Notes: a model not told the origin generated them from the letters alone. Shown: positions 24,236 to 35,700, numbered from the stretch's first letter. The stretch: DNA of 64,000 nt from Lycium barbarum (GCF_019175385.1 NC_083348.1:15001-79000), one strand, 5' to 3'. Numbers and translations: made by a program.

Positions 24236-24351
24236 TCTCTGCTCTTTTTGGTTCTGAATCTAATGCTGTTTATCGGCCAGTCATAGACCACAGTCATCAG
24301 CGAGTCATCGACCAGTCTTAGACCATAGTCATAGTCTATTAGATATTTATT

Positions 24352-25492
24352 ATGGCGTCGATTGCAAAATATATTATAGCAGGTGGTGATTACATGGGTG
24401 AATGGGAGGAGACCCCAAAATGTTAGAGTTGGATTTCTATGAGCAAGGTGGCAGTTTCGATTACCGTGCGTCGCAATGGTATGTTTAACGACCTGTTTAC
24501 GAGCTAAATTGTGACCCCAACAACTTGCGCATTAGTTATATTAATAGTGTTCTTCCCGATAGGGGAAAAATCCATACTTCTTTCATAATGAATAATAGGC
24601 AGGTGGGGTTGTGCATGCTTGATGTTGTTGCTGATGGTTCTAGGCATGTTTTAAGAATAAATGTTGTTGAGAGGTCTCAAGAAGTTTGATATCGGATTTT
24701 CAGCAATTAAGGAATAAATGCCCCAGAATAACTAATTGCCTCGAGTTTGATATTGGATTTGACAAGCGGAGCTGGGCACATTTTCCAGCAAACAGGTGCG
24801 ATGTGCTGACCACAAATATTGCTGAGTCGCTAAACTTAATGTTGAGGGACGAGAGAGAGTACCCTATGACTACCTTATCCATTTTTATTTCTAGGAGGTT
24901 TACTGAAATTTTCAGGCAAAGGCATTCAGATATCAACGATCCAATCAATTTATTTGTGCCGTCGGCTAAAAAGACGATAAGGGAAAATATGAATGAAGGC
25001 TACACCTTGTTTGTAAATAATATAAACGGGGATCCCGATGAGTTCACCACAGTCGGTAGTGGCCCAACTAGCAAAGTCAATGTACTGAACAAAACATGTC
25101 CTTGTAGAAAGTATGACTTGGTGAAATTATCGTGCGCTCACGCGATGGCAGCATTGAGATCAAAGTACGGAGCTGATTATGATTCAAGCATCTACGCGTA
25201 TTCTTCGCCTATGTATAAAGTTCAATCTTACATTCTTGTGTATGCGGAAACAATTTATGTAGTCCCACCAGAGTCAGAATGGGAAGTGCCATAGATTTAT
25301 GCAAACATGTACATTCCTCTACCCCTGTACAAGCCCAGACTTGGAAGAAAGAGAGTTAGGTGTATTACTGGCATCGCAGAATCTTTCAAGTCCAAAGGAA
25401 GTAGTAAAGGGAAGAGAAACGATTGCTCAATTTGGAAGGGAAGAGGCCACAAGAAAACAATGCGCCGATATTTGAGAGAGCATCCCACTTGA
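24352..25492 (+). pseudogene. MULE (Mutator-like) transposase, catalytic core deleted
   Basis: ATG at 24352 opens MASIAKYIIAGGDYMGEWEE and a stop. In another frame from 24489 the N-terminal MULE domain continues with VYELNCDPNNLRISY, then IHTSFIMNNRQVGLCMLDV and VLRINVVERS. Directly after it, ORF 24686-25294 gives the C-terminal part: ISDFQQLRNKCP, WAHFPANRCDVLTTNIAESL, LRDEREYP, and the SWIM zinc finger CPCRKYDLVKLSCAHAMAAL (C-x-C...C-x-H), then IYAYSSPMYKVQSY and VVPPESEW. Past one in-frame stop the same frame carries the tail KPRLGRKRVRCITG. The roughly 300 residues with the DDE catalytic triad, expected between the two halves, are gone. Thus no active transposase. The SWIM finger itself looks complete. 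Confidence 0.85.
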
Positions 25493-25931
25493 TTGTTTTC
25501 CATTTCAATATATCTTTGTTGTATTAATTCTTCATACTGAATGCCAGTTCAATAATAATCAACTTGATTTTAGTCTATCATAGAATATAAATTATTTTAT
25601 AATATACTAAACAGTTGTTATATAATTTTTTACTGTTAGTACATTAATCATCCATTTGGAGGTTTATACTCCCCAAGTAAAACCCTTATGCATGTGGAAC
25701 TGACAACCATAATGAGTAAGTTTAAAAAAACTGCAGGTTTGACGTCTAATCAATACTGATCAAATACAAAATTAAACGCCACCTCCATGCGCAAAGCCAT
25801 GCGTCTCTCATCCATTGACCGATGGTTCACTTAACAATTGTAAATCAGTTTATATATCTTAGTTCAGTCCATATTTCCTCCATTTGAAATAAACTCAAAC
25901 CCCGTAGAAGTTCAAAACCTTCATCTCTGAA
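25493..25931. other. non-coding, nothing recognised
   Basis: AT-rich DNA between the MULE remnant and the next ORF. Probably the 3' part of the MULE, but no terminal inverted repeat was found. Confidence 0.4.
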
Positions 25932-26174
25932 ATGGCAAAAAGAATCTTAGTCCGTGTTCCTAGGCAACCAACTTTCCAAACTCCATCACCTGATGTCCTC
26001 TTGCTCCGCAACGACTTTGAAAGGATCTTTAGGGGCCTTGGAGAGGATAGGGAGAGGCTCGAGAGGTCTCTTCGTAGGATCACACGATTACTGCGTGTCC
26101 TTTTAGAGAAGAACAATGTTGATCCCGATGCCCTCAGCCCCCTTCCCCTGCAACCCCCTATTTTAGTTGTTTAG
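25932..26174 (+). CDS. hypothetical 80-residue protein
   Basis: Starts MAKRILVRVPRQPTF after AAACCTTCATCTCTGAA and ends PLQPPILVV. The middle (about residues 22-60) is rich in Arg, Glu and Leu (FERIFRGLGEDRERLER, then LRRITRLLRVLLEKN) and should form one or two amphipathic helices, perhaps a short coiled coil. The C-terminus is proline-rich. No signal peptide or membrane segment. I do not recognise a family. Its base composition is richer in G and C than the flanks. It may be a leftover of the neighbouring MULE or a captured exon. A minus-strand ORF (25895-26116) is its shadow. Confidence 0.35.
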   Translation: MAKRILVRVPRQPTFQTPSPDVLLLRNDFERIFRGLGEDRERLERSLRRITRLLRVLLEKNNVDPDALSPLPLQPPILVV

Positions 26175-26629
26175 TTTTATTTTACATGTATATTTTCATT
26201 TTGGTGAAGATTTTTGCAAAGCTTTCGTTTGTGAAAGCTATAGATGGAAGCTTTGGACTTTCATATATGAAAGCTTTTGGGTATTTTTGTTGTTTTTGTT
26301 GGGGGGTTGGAATCAAATTAAATCTATGTTTGCTATACATATTTCTTGTGTTGTGTTTTATTTATGTCCCTTTTGATTTCTGCATTTGTTTGCTAACCGT
26401 CGAAATAAAGCTAAGTATGCTGGGTCAATTGCAAACCAAACTAACAATAAACCACTATAATCTATAATAAATCATTGAAACAATCTATTATAGACCTTTA
26501 ATATTGATTATAAACCATAGGAATAAAGGCAACTATTGGAACGAGAAGACTGCTAAATTTACACAAGTCCAACAGATCCAAGAAAAAAAAAAGGGATATG
26601 AACCCCAAACCACAAACTCCAAATCTAAA
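26175..26629. other. non-coding, nothing recognised
   Basis: Contains the small repeat GCTTTCGTTTGTGAAAGC / TTTCATATATGAAAGCTTT near 26220-26275. ORFs at 26167-26467 are without support. Confidence 0.4.
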
Positions 26630-27925
26630 AAAAGTCATAAATAAATAAAATAAAATAAATAAAAAGACTTGATACTATTTAGACATTATAATAACACTTT
26701 AATACATCATATGAGAGTCCTCATCGATTAGACACATGATCCAAGGAGTTTTAGGACACCTAACGCTCCTTAAATCACTAATATTTGTCTAAAAGGCCAA
26801 AAATAAATAAAATAAAATAAAATAAAAAGGATTGATACTATATAAACATTACAATAACACTTTATTACATCATATGAGAGTCTCCATCTATTAGAAACAT
26901 GATCAAAAGAGTTTTAGGACACCTAATGATTCTTAAATCACTAATATTTGTCTACAAAAGCCAAAAATAAATAAAAGACTTGATACTATTTAAATATTAT
27001 AATAATACTTTATTACATCATATGAGAGTCCCCATCCATTAGATACATGATCAAAAGAGTTTTAGGACACCTAATGGTCCTTAAATAACTAATATTTGTC
27101 TAAAAAGGCCAAAAATAAATAAAATAAAATAACTAAAAAGACTTGATACTACTTAAATATTATAATAACACTTTAATACTTCATGCGAGAGTCTTCAGCC
27201 ATTAGACACGTGATAAACTGGTCAACCAATGTTGTCCTTAGAGCAAGGTTGTGCTTTGAGAACAAAAACTTATTGTCAGACTAATTGGATAGTAGTGATA
27301 TGATTACCATTAATTGTGCTTAAACTCTTTTGATCATGTGTCTATTGGATGGGGATTCTCACATGATGTATTAAAGTGTTATTATAATGTTTAAGTAGTA
27401 TCAAGTCTTTTTTATTTTTTATTTATTTTTGGCTTCTTTAGACAAATATTAGCGATTTAAAGACCATTAGGTGTCCTAAAACTCTTTTGATCATGTGTCT
27501 AATGGATAGGGACTTCATATGATGTATTAAGGATTTATTATAATGGTTAAATAATATCAATTCTTTTTATTTATTTTAAGTTTTTTAGACAAATCTGAGT
27601 GATTTAAGGACCATTAGGTTTCCTAAAACTCTTTTGATCATGTGTCTAATAAATGGGGACTCTCATATGATATAATAAACTCTTATTATATTGTTTAAAT
27701 AGTATCAAGTACTTCAAGTCTTTTTATTTATTTTATTTTATTTATTCATTTATGGTTTTTTAAGACAAATATTAGTGATTTAAGGACCATTAAGTGTCCT
27801 AAAACGATTTGGATTGTGTGTCTAATGGATGGGACTCTCATATAATGTATTAAGTGTTATTATAATATTTATATAGTATTAAGTATTTTTTATTTATTTT
27901 TAGCTTTTTAGACAAATATATGCCT
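26630..27925. mobile_element. foldback element, four units per arm
   Basis: The left arm holds four forward units of about 150-163 bp (GACTTGATACTA phrases at about 26666, 26829, 26977 and 27140). The right arm holds four in the inverse direction (at about 27400, 27560, 27710 and 27875). Each unit contains ATCATATGAGAGTC, GACACATGATCAAAAGAG, TTTTAGGACACCTAATG and ACTAATATTTGTCTAAAAAG, joined by AAATAAATAAAATA runs. The spacer of about 100 bp (27210-27310) is unique. No coding capacity. The build matches foldback transposons with repetitive long inverted termini as described in Solanaceae (SoFT). I infer the class; the exact ends are not fixed. Confidence 0.8.
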
Positions 27926-28016
27926 TAGTTTATATATACCATGTGGATGATTGTTGATCATACGTGAAGTCGAGCCTAAATGATGACGATTATCTATTGA
28001 CGACGGTCGGTTTATG

Positions 28017-28090
28017 CTATACCTATCCACAGTCACTTAGATTTGTGCAATATGTTATACCTATCCGCGGTCACTTAGATTTGTGCAATT
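28017..28090 (+). repeat. 38-bp direct repeat, two copies
   Basis: ACCTATCCACAGTCACTTAG recurs 38 bases later as ACCTATCCGCGGTCACTTAG, each followed by ATTTGTGCAAT. A second duplicated phrase, GAATAGTGCAAATTCAGCA, lies at about 28150 and 28214. The rest of 27926-28583 shows no gene. Confidence 0.8.
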
Positions 28091-28583
28091 TGTATTTGGG
28101 AATTGGGGTTTGGGTTTTAATTTATTTTTTAATTATATTATTATCCGTTAGAATAGTGCAAATTCAGCAAGGGTTGGGGATTCTTTGTTTTTAATTATTA
28201 TTTTTTGTCCGTTTGAATAGTGCAAATTCAGCAGGCTTCTCATTCCAACAGTCGCCTTTATTTCTCAAGTTTAGCACCAACCAATGTGGTTCGTAATCAT
28301 CCTAGGCTACTAGTTATTATAGATTAATGTAGTTTATTACTAGTTGGCTTATAATTTTCCTAGCATACTTGGCTTTATTTTGACTGACAAACCACTGCTT
28401 TTTTACGATGGTAATAAAAAAAGCTTAAAACGGTAAAAATATACCCTTCCCCCTTACCTTTCCTTATATAAAATCAACCCAAAATTCAATCTCATCCATT
28501 GTCTCTTTTCTTGATTAAACACCTCCATAGTATGTTTTCTTGATCAAACTCCTACATTATCTTTCTTGATCAAACTCCTCAAA

Positions 28584-28967
28584 ATGTCTCACCTATCCGA
28601 AATGTCTCAACCACAAGATCCCGACATTTTTTTCTGTGGTGAATACACTATCTTGAAAAAAATCACGGAGCCAAAAGAATCCAGGTCATAGATTCTTTAA
28701 TTGTGCAGTTAGAACTGTGAGTTTTTAATTTCTACGGTATGTGTTTTTTATGTGGTTTCAGCATTAACGCCTCTAATTGATTGGTGTTTGTTTTAGGAGT
28801 ATGGTGGTTGCGACTATTTTAGGTTTATTGATCCATACCCCGACACAACATCAAATCTGGCAAAGAAATCTCAACTGAGCTCAGGACCTAGAAAGGGCCC
28901 AGGTGTACCTAAGACACGGACATCAAAAGACTTAACCAAATTTGAACTGCAAAATAGGCTCAAATAG
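28584..28967 (+). CDS. small GRF-type zinc-finger protein, two exons, one frameshift
   Basis: Exon 1 starts ATG at 28584 (MSHLSEMSQPQDPDIFFCGE) and ends after FFNCAVRT at 28716. The intron is 28717-28796 (GTGAGT donor, TTTGTTTTAG acceptor). Exon 2 continues EYGGCDYFRFIDPYPDTTS and ends at TAG 28965-28967 after a basic tail with SSGPRKGPGVPK. The pattern C-G...F-F-x-C...G-G-C-x-Y-F-R-F-I-D is the GRF zinc finger, a domain thought to bind nucleic acid. In exon 1, ESRS is followed by one extra base before RFFNC (near 28690), which would put a stop in frame. So this copy is either a pseudogene, or a sequencing error is present. Such short GRF proteins in plants are often multi-copy and linked to transposons. 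The whole would be about 100 residues. Confidence 0.6.
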
Positions 28968-29220
28968 TCTTTAAAGAACGAGGAATTACTTTAGTCGCTG
29001 TTTACATAATTTAAAGAAAATAAGATGGCACGACCCAATCGGAGGGTCGTGACGGGCACCCGGAGCTAACCTACTGAGCACCTGAAGACGTACGTGCATC
29101 ACATCGTCATACCTGAGCGGGCCATAATTGTTATACCTCATATTTTATACGCTGAGTTTCACCGCAAGATAACTACGTAAAGCTAGTAAGTGAGGTTGTT
29201 GACAAGGTTATAAGAGATTC
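28968..29220 (-). mobile_element. end fragment of a minus-strand LTR
   Basis: GGCACGACCCAATCGGAGGGTCGTGACGG at 29024-29052 and CACCCGGAGCTAACCTACTGAG match the antisense 3' ends of LTRs elsewhere in the window (for example 59220). Truncated: the following sequence is in the other orientation. Confidence 0.5.
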
Positions 29221-30320
29221 TACATGATTATTTCACATATACAGGAATTTAAGTTGTGTACAGCAAGTATCGAAAGATTGGAGGCGAAATAAACCAGAAA
29301 ATCTGAGTGTTGCAGCAGAGCAACTCGACGGTCAAGTTGACGGACCGTCAACCTACCCGTCAAAAAACTCTGAGAGAATCAGGGCTACTGCAGTTCGACG
29401 ATGGCGACCTGACGAACCATTGACCCTGCCGTTGAACCGCAGACGGTGGAAATTTTCTCTCTCATATATATTAAAAGGCCCATGACTTGGATCATTTATT
29501 TCACCAAAAATCAGAATCCTCTAGACCCTCCAAGTTCTCTCTACACTCCCTACCCATCCATACACTTCCTAAGCAAAAATTCAAGGGGAAATCAAGCTTT
29601 GGAACCCTAAATTGGTAATGGGTGATGATGACCTTTGCTTTTGGTTAAATTTTATAGTGTTTTTGTTTTGAAACGAGGTTGGGGGAGCTAGGGTTCTTCA
29701 AGATTGAGGTATGCTCTCTCTTTATTTCTTGTATTGAGTTGATTTGGAGATTAGTAAGTCCAAAAACTGAAGGAAATTGTGGTAGGAAACGTTATGGGAC
29801 GTCGTGTTGTAATTATTGATTATTAACAGAATTTGGAAGAAGTTTTGGATTGTTTTAGGTGTAAATTGTATATAATCTTTTACATATGGAATTGTAGATG
29901 TTGTTGTTGTTGTTGAGAGTTGATTTGGGATTTAGTATATGTCAAAAAAATAGGGGAAGTGCTGCCCAAATTCTGCTAGCCCATTAGTTACTTTAGTTTG
30001 AATTTATGAGTGTTTCCAAGACTTAATATTAGTATAAATCCTCTTGAATATAGATTTGTGAGCTTGGGAGGAGAATGATTAAGTAGTTAAAGAGACGTAA
30101 AGGTATATTAAGGCTAAACCTTTCTTTCTTAAGGCATGATTCCTTGTTATGAACCTATACATGATATCCATAACGTCCCTATTCCTAACAATGCTATAAT
30201 CTTATGATTCTAAAGATTCTTATGATCATGTTGATAAATATCCTCCATGATGATGATTTCACTTCTAGAGATTTCAAAGCTTATAGTTCTTGATGTTCTT
30301 ATGATATTATTGATCCTTAT
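29221..30320 (+). mobile_element. LTR fragment, plus orientation
   Basis: Contains the leader-like GACGGTCAAGTTGACGGACC palindromic phrase (near 29335), GTGCTGCCCAAATTCTGC at about 29957 and TTAAGGCATGATTCCTTG at about 30130, which recur in LTRs at 31640 and 39245. The beginning is missing. Interrupted at 30320 by the chromovirus element. Confidence 0.55.
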
Positions 30321-32596
30321 TGTTATACCTCAAAAAATTTCATGTCGTTGCCCAGTGAGTAGACTAACGCAGGGAAAGAAGTACATGATGCTTCTACAAG
30401 CAAGAAGTACTATTTAATGGTTTTAATTAAAATTTCAAAGACATTTGATGCAAGAGAAGAAAGTTCGTCAAGAAAGGGGAGGTATACATTGTGTATCGGA
30501 AAGGATTTGCAAGTACCGAGTTAATGTTGACTTAATGATGTCTTAGGGAAGAGTTATAATTCCATTTAGATTGTTAATGAGGTGTTAAACAAGTGTTAAG
30601 AAGGTTTCATAAGGATTGGAGATCAAACGAGTCGACGAGGGCAAGTTTCATGGAAATGTGGATTGTACGGTCCTTTATACGGACCGTACAAAAGATACAG
30701 CATGTATATCTGACTGTATAACTTGCCCAGAATTGGGGTCTCCACTGGAAGCATTATACGGTCACACATACGGACTGTATAAGTTATACGGACCGTATGT
30801 GTGTCCGTATAACTTGGTCGGGATAGATTTTTAAGTTTTAAATAAGGGACCCAAGTTTATTTCTCTCATTTCTTATTTTCTTTCCAACAATCTCCACACC
30901 TCAAGAAACCTCTAGAACTATCTCCACACTTCATCCACAAGAATCCAAGAGAAATTAAGGATCAACTTCATCAAACCAAGGGAATCAAGTGCAAGAAGCT
31001 CACTAGGGTTCATACAAGACAAGGAATCTCTTTGGATTGAAGCTAGGGTTTTTCCTCAAGTAAAGTATTTTCATCCAAACTTTCTCCTACCCAATCAAAG
31101 GTAAGATTTATGATTCTTCCATATTATTTAGACTATTGAAGGGTTGAAAGACTTGGATTATGGAAGGAGGTAAAAGATAGGTTACAAATATGAGAATAGT
31201 GACATTTTTTAGTAGTAGCTTAATATGAATCATGACTCTTTATATGCTACGAGTATAGTTATCTTATAAATGATATTAAGAGCATGGAAGAAACAGTATA
31301 TGAGGATGAAAGTAATGTTGTATTATGACTATGGTTATGGATGCCCTTGAAATGGACGTAGGAGAATTGAATAATATATGGTCGATGAAGATTGTTGACT
31401 ATGATATTATGAATATTGCTATTGACATTTGGGAGTTAATGTATGGTATGGAGAAAGTTGCATAAACAAGGGAGATGATGTCCAATTTTCTCTAGCTCTA
31501 GTTCAAGCATGCTTATGTTATCGATTATCTAATATTAGTACGAACTCTCTTGAAGGTAGAAACGTGAATGTTGGAGGAGGACGTTCAAGTGATAAGGTAG
31601 CTAAACAAAAAGGTATGTAATGCTAGTCCCTTCTTTCCTAAGGCATGATTCCTACAATATGACTTTCCTTATTTTTCATGACTTCCTTACATTCGGGAAA
31701 TTAGGAGTCTATGATATAAAGAGCTTCTTATGAGATAAAGTTAAGAAATATGTTATGAAAATGTAATGATGATGAGCCCAAGTCTAGAAATTTCAAAGCT
31801 CATGATACGATTCTTATGAAGGAAATGATTCCTTGATATTATTCATTGTTGCTACACTCACCTCATTATGCTTGTTCCTTCAAGGTGAGGCAGGATGGTC
31901 GTGACTATTCCATAACGGAAATCGGGAGTTCTCGACCTTACGTCACCCCGATAGAAATATAGTTGTCTTTGAGTTCTTATGCATGCATTATGATAAGTGT
32001 ATGATGATGAGACTACACCGCGCCTATATGGTCCGGTAAACACTGCTAAGGGGGGTTGCGTATACACCATGTCTAGATTGCATAGGCAGACACCACTAGT
32101 GGGCAACATGAGATGTTTACCCTGGATGCGGGCTAATGATGATCACACCGTACCTATCTGGTCGGGCAGCTTATATATGCATACATGATAGGATGGTGTT
32201 TATGATGTAAGTTAGCATGCATTATTCTATCTTAAGTGACATTTAGATACATGTTGTTTCTTTACTTGATGTCCACTTATCTCTTTGATATATTATTATT
32301 GTTCATGCCTTAGATACTCAGTACAATGTTCGTACTGACGTCCTTTGTTTTTTGACGCTGTGTTCCTACCCATAGGTAGACAGGGAGACGGCGCGGATCC
32401 ATAAAAGCTTATCAGCGGACTTACAGGAGCACTCCATTACTCCGGAGGTGCTATTTTTGATATATTATTTTGTATATATGTTTTGGGCATGACGGGGTCC
32501 TGTCCCGACCGTATGTCTAGTACTCTAGTAGAGGCTCGTAGATACGGATATGTGGGAAATAGATGCTTCATGAATATATCGGCGTGTATTATGTAA

Positions 32597-32646
<50 letters not shown>

Positions 32647-32762
32647 GGTATGTGTTGCCTGGAGATTATGTATGTTAAGGTTGGGTATGATGACCAACAG
32701 GATGAGTTGTGTTCAGTAGTCAGCTCCGAGTACCCTTCATGGCCCCTAGTTGGGTCGTTAAA
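30321..32762 (+). mobile_element. 5' LTR of a Tekay/Del-like chromovirus
   Basis: Begins TGTTATACCTC and ends near GGGTCGTTAAA (a decayed GGGTCGTGACA). The first 1.7 kb is repeated at 37936. It contains a cluster of ATACGGACCGTAT palindromes (30665-30815), the block GATACTCAGTACAATG at about 32310 and an AT/GT microsatellite at 32598-32646. CTTAT precedes it; no partner is visible because the right LTR is cut. Small ORFs inside (30616, 31429, 31858-32188, 32437-32832) are LTR shadows. Confidence 0.85.
32598..32646 (+). repeat. (AT)n(GT)n microsatellite
   Basis: A TA run of about 36 bases followed by a TG run, inside the 5' LTR and absent from the part of the 3' LTR that survives. Confidence 0.95.
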
Positions 32763-32766
32763 AAAG

Positions 32767-32778
32767 TGGTATCAGAGC
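32767..32778 (+). promoter_or_regulatory. primer binding site, tRNA-iMet type
   Basis: TGGTATCAGAGC four bases after the 5' LTR. Confidence 0.92.
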
Positions 32779-32970
32779 AGTTCCGTCCTAGGGTATGTCT
32801 ACGAGCCATGTCCAGCAGAATCTCCTTTATAGGTGTGAAGCGCGCCACACTTATAAATAAGAGGCTACGGGGCGTTTAGGAATAATGACCATTCTTCTTC
32901 TTATTAGTTCGTGCGATAGAGCTATGTTATAAGATTTTCTCCTCCCTAATGGTGTGTTATGATTTCAGCA

Positions 32971-34130
32971 ATGTCGGTAAAGAGAAAGGCCACAGCCGCC
33001 TAGAAGGGCAAGGCTACGACAAAAAGGCGGATAGAAAGGGAGCCGCCAATTAATGTAGAAGAAGATGAATCACATAATGAGGCTCCATATAATACCTCTC
33101 CCACTCCGCCTATTCTAGAAGAACAAGGGCTTCAGCTCTAGCTCCTATGCCTCCAGTTCCTTTACCGGCTGCTTCGGTCAACAAATGATCAAAGCTATTC
33201 AGCTATTGACACAGTTAGTTGCCGCTCAGGCACAACGGCAAGGTGTGAGTTTCAGTGACAGGGCAACTAGTACTCGAGCTCGGGATTTTATGAGTTTAAA
33301 CCCTCCTGAAATTTTTCGGGTCAAAGCCGGATGAAGACCCGCAAGGTTTTATTGATGAGATATTGAGAACATTGAAAATTATCCATGCCTCTGATACTGA
33401 ATATATGGAGTTGGCATCTTATAGACTCCGGGATATGGCGGTTCTTTGGTATAATAATTGGATATCCTCAAGAAAGGAAAATGCACTTCCCCCGGTTTGG
33501 CAAGAATTTGTAGATGCTTTCCTTCATCTCTATTTGCCACCAGAGGTCCGTCGAGCTAGAGCGGATATATTCTTAAATTTAAATCAAGGGAATATGAGTG
33601 CTCGGGAGTATAGTTTTCACTTTGCGAGTGGCTTAGGGCTATATTTGCGAGTGGCTTAGGGCTATATTTGTTTAAAGATTTCTTGACAGATTCATTGCAA
33701 GAGGGGATGGATATTTCCCGTATTCAGGCTCATGCCCAGAATTTAGAAGAGCAAAAACATCCGCAAAGGGGTGAGCGTGATATTGATAGAGGGCAGAGTA
33801 AGAGGACCGGATCTGTTGGTGTCGGTAGCGACTATAGAGGGGGATCGAGACAGTCACATTCTAGATATTCAGGCCAGTCAGTGACTAGTGCACCTCCTTG
33901 GTTTGTAGGTAGGAGATTTGATCGCCCCGTTCATTCAGGACATGGTCAGAGTTCATGGGTCTCAGGTTCTTAGTTTGGGAGTAATCCTAGCCAGCGGAGA
34001 CTACCAGTACACTGATGTAGCTAGTGCGGTAGATTACATTTTGGATAGTGTCGCCAAGGGTCAGATGCTTGCGATGCCTGTGGTCAGGTTGGACATATGA
34101 TGTGAGATTGTCCATCAATGAGTGGTATAG
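32971..34130 (+). pseudogene. chromovirus gag, broken
   Basis: ATG at 32971 opens MSVKRKATAA and hits a stop at once. After frame changes the capsid domain is clear in 33363-33659: ASYRLRDMAVLWYNNW, WQEFVDAFLHLYLPPEVRRA and LNLNQGNMSAREYSFHF, the retrotransposon Gag pattern. A 23-bp direct duplication around 33625-33670 (GAGTGGCTTAGGGCTATATT twice) shifts and stops the frame. The next ORF (33668-33973) has LTDSLQEGMDISRIQAHAQN and a Ser/Arg/Gly-rich tail. The CCHC knuckle CDACGQVGHMM*DCP at about 34053-34097 has a stop inside. A second, partial gag of the same family lies at 39687. Confidence 0.88.
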
Positions 34131-34590
34131 TTGGGGTTCAGCCCACAGGATCAGGCTGGTTCTTCTTCTGTGCGCCCGATAGGGCAGATTCCCAAATTCC
34201 AGCAGGTCAAGGTAGAGGCAGAGGGGAGCGTCTACTTCAGGTGGTACCCAGCCCTGTATCTATGCTCTAGCCAGATGACAGGATCTTGAGTCCTCCCCGG
34301 ATGTGGTTACAGGTATACTATCTGTATTCTCTCATGAGGTTTATGCATTGATAGATTCGGGTTCCACGTTGTCTTATATTACCCCTTACATTGCTAGCCG
34401 TATTGGGGTGAAACTCGACCCAATTAAACCTTTTGAGGTATCAACTCTGATTGGTGATCCCGTAATAGCTAGTCAAGTATACAAGAATTGTGTGATTGTG
34501 GTATATGATCGGCACACTATAGCTGATTTGATTGAACTAGAAATGCTGGACTTTGATGTGATTATGGGCATGGATTGGTTGGCTTCTTGA
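34131..34590 (+). pseudogene. chromovirus protease
   Basis: ORF 34303-34590 carries the retropepsin active site ALIDSGSTLSYI (Asp-Ser-Gly) and the downstream MLDFDVIMGMDWLAS. Length and spacing fit gypsy proteases. It ends in a stop (TGA) right after the WL element where intact copies continue, so it is separated from RT by one stop. The stretch before 34303 is the frameshifted Gag-protease linker. Confidence 0.9.
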
Positions 34591-35700
34591 TATGCTAATG
34601 TGGATTGCAGAACAAAAATAATCGGATTTCAATTTCTGGGAGAACCCGTGCTTGAATGGAAAGGTAATACAGCGTCTCCCAGAGGCAGGTTTATTTCCTA
34701 CCTTAAGTCAAGGAAGATGATAGCTAAAGGCTATATTTATCACCTAGTTCGAGTTCATGACACCGAAGCAAATCCACCGACTTTTCAATCCATCCCGGTA
34801 GTGAAGGAATTTTTGGATGTATTTCCAGATGAACTTCCAAGCCTTCCTCCGGAAAGAGAGATTGACTTTGATATTGATGTGTTACTAGATACTAAACCAA
34901 TCTCTATTCCATCCTACCGAATGGCTCCTGTAGAATTGAAAGAGCTAAAGGCGCAACTGAAAGATTTACGGGAGAAGGAGTTTATTAGGCCCAGTTCATC
35001 GCCGTGAGGAGCCCCCGTCCTATTTGTGAGAAAGAAAGATGGTTCCCTACGAATGTGCATTGATTATATACAGCTCAATAAGGTGACGATAAAGAATAAA
35101 TATCCTCTTCCGAGACTTGATGATTTGTTTGACCAATTACAGGGTGCCAAGTGGTTTTCCAAAATAGATCTGAGGTCAGGTTATCATAAAGTGAGAGTTA
35201 GAGAAGAAGATATTCCCAAAACAGCTTTCAGAACGAGATGTGACCATTATGAGTTTCGGGTGATGTCATTTTGGTTGACTAACGCTCTGACAGTGTTTAT
35301 GAATCTAATGAATAATGTATTCAGGCCCCTTTTAGATCTGTTCGTGATCGTGTTCATTGATGATATTCTTGTATACTCTCGGACAGAATCTGAGCATGAA
35401 GACCATTTGCATATTGTCCTTGGGATTTTTCGGACTCCTGAATTGTATGCTAAGTTTTCGAAATGTGAATTTTGGCTGAATTCCGTAACTTTTCTAGGCC
35501 ACATTATTTCAGTTGATGGCATTCGAGTTGACATTCAGAAAATAGAGGCTGTGAAGAATTGGCCAAGGCCTACATGCCTACAGAAGTTCGTAGTTTTCTG
35601 GGATTAGCAGGTTACTATAGAAGATTCCTGGAAGGATTTTCCTCTATTTCAGCACCATTAACAAAGTTGACTCAAAAGTCAGCAAGATTCTAATGGATTG
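34591..35700 (+). pseudogene. chromovirus reverse transcriptase
   Basis: From DCRTKIIGFQF and LEWKGNTASPRGRF through VVKEFLDVFPDELPSLPPER to the RT domain proper: [53 protein letters not shown], the catalytic [10 protein letters not shown] with both Asp present, and [14 protein letters not shown]. In-frame stop at about 35005-35007 (after RPSSSP) and substitutions such as SFWLTNAL for SFGLTNAP damage it. After 35590 the frame slips, and the thumb/connection is readable only in pieces. It would copy the element's RNA into DNA in virus-like particles. Confidence 0.92.

Noticed and set aside
35247..35534. 95-residue minus-strand ORF
   Set aside because: Antisense to the reverse transcriptase; a shadow.
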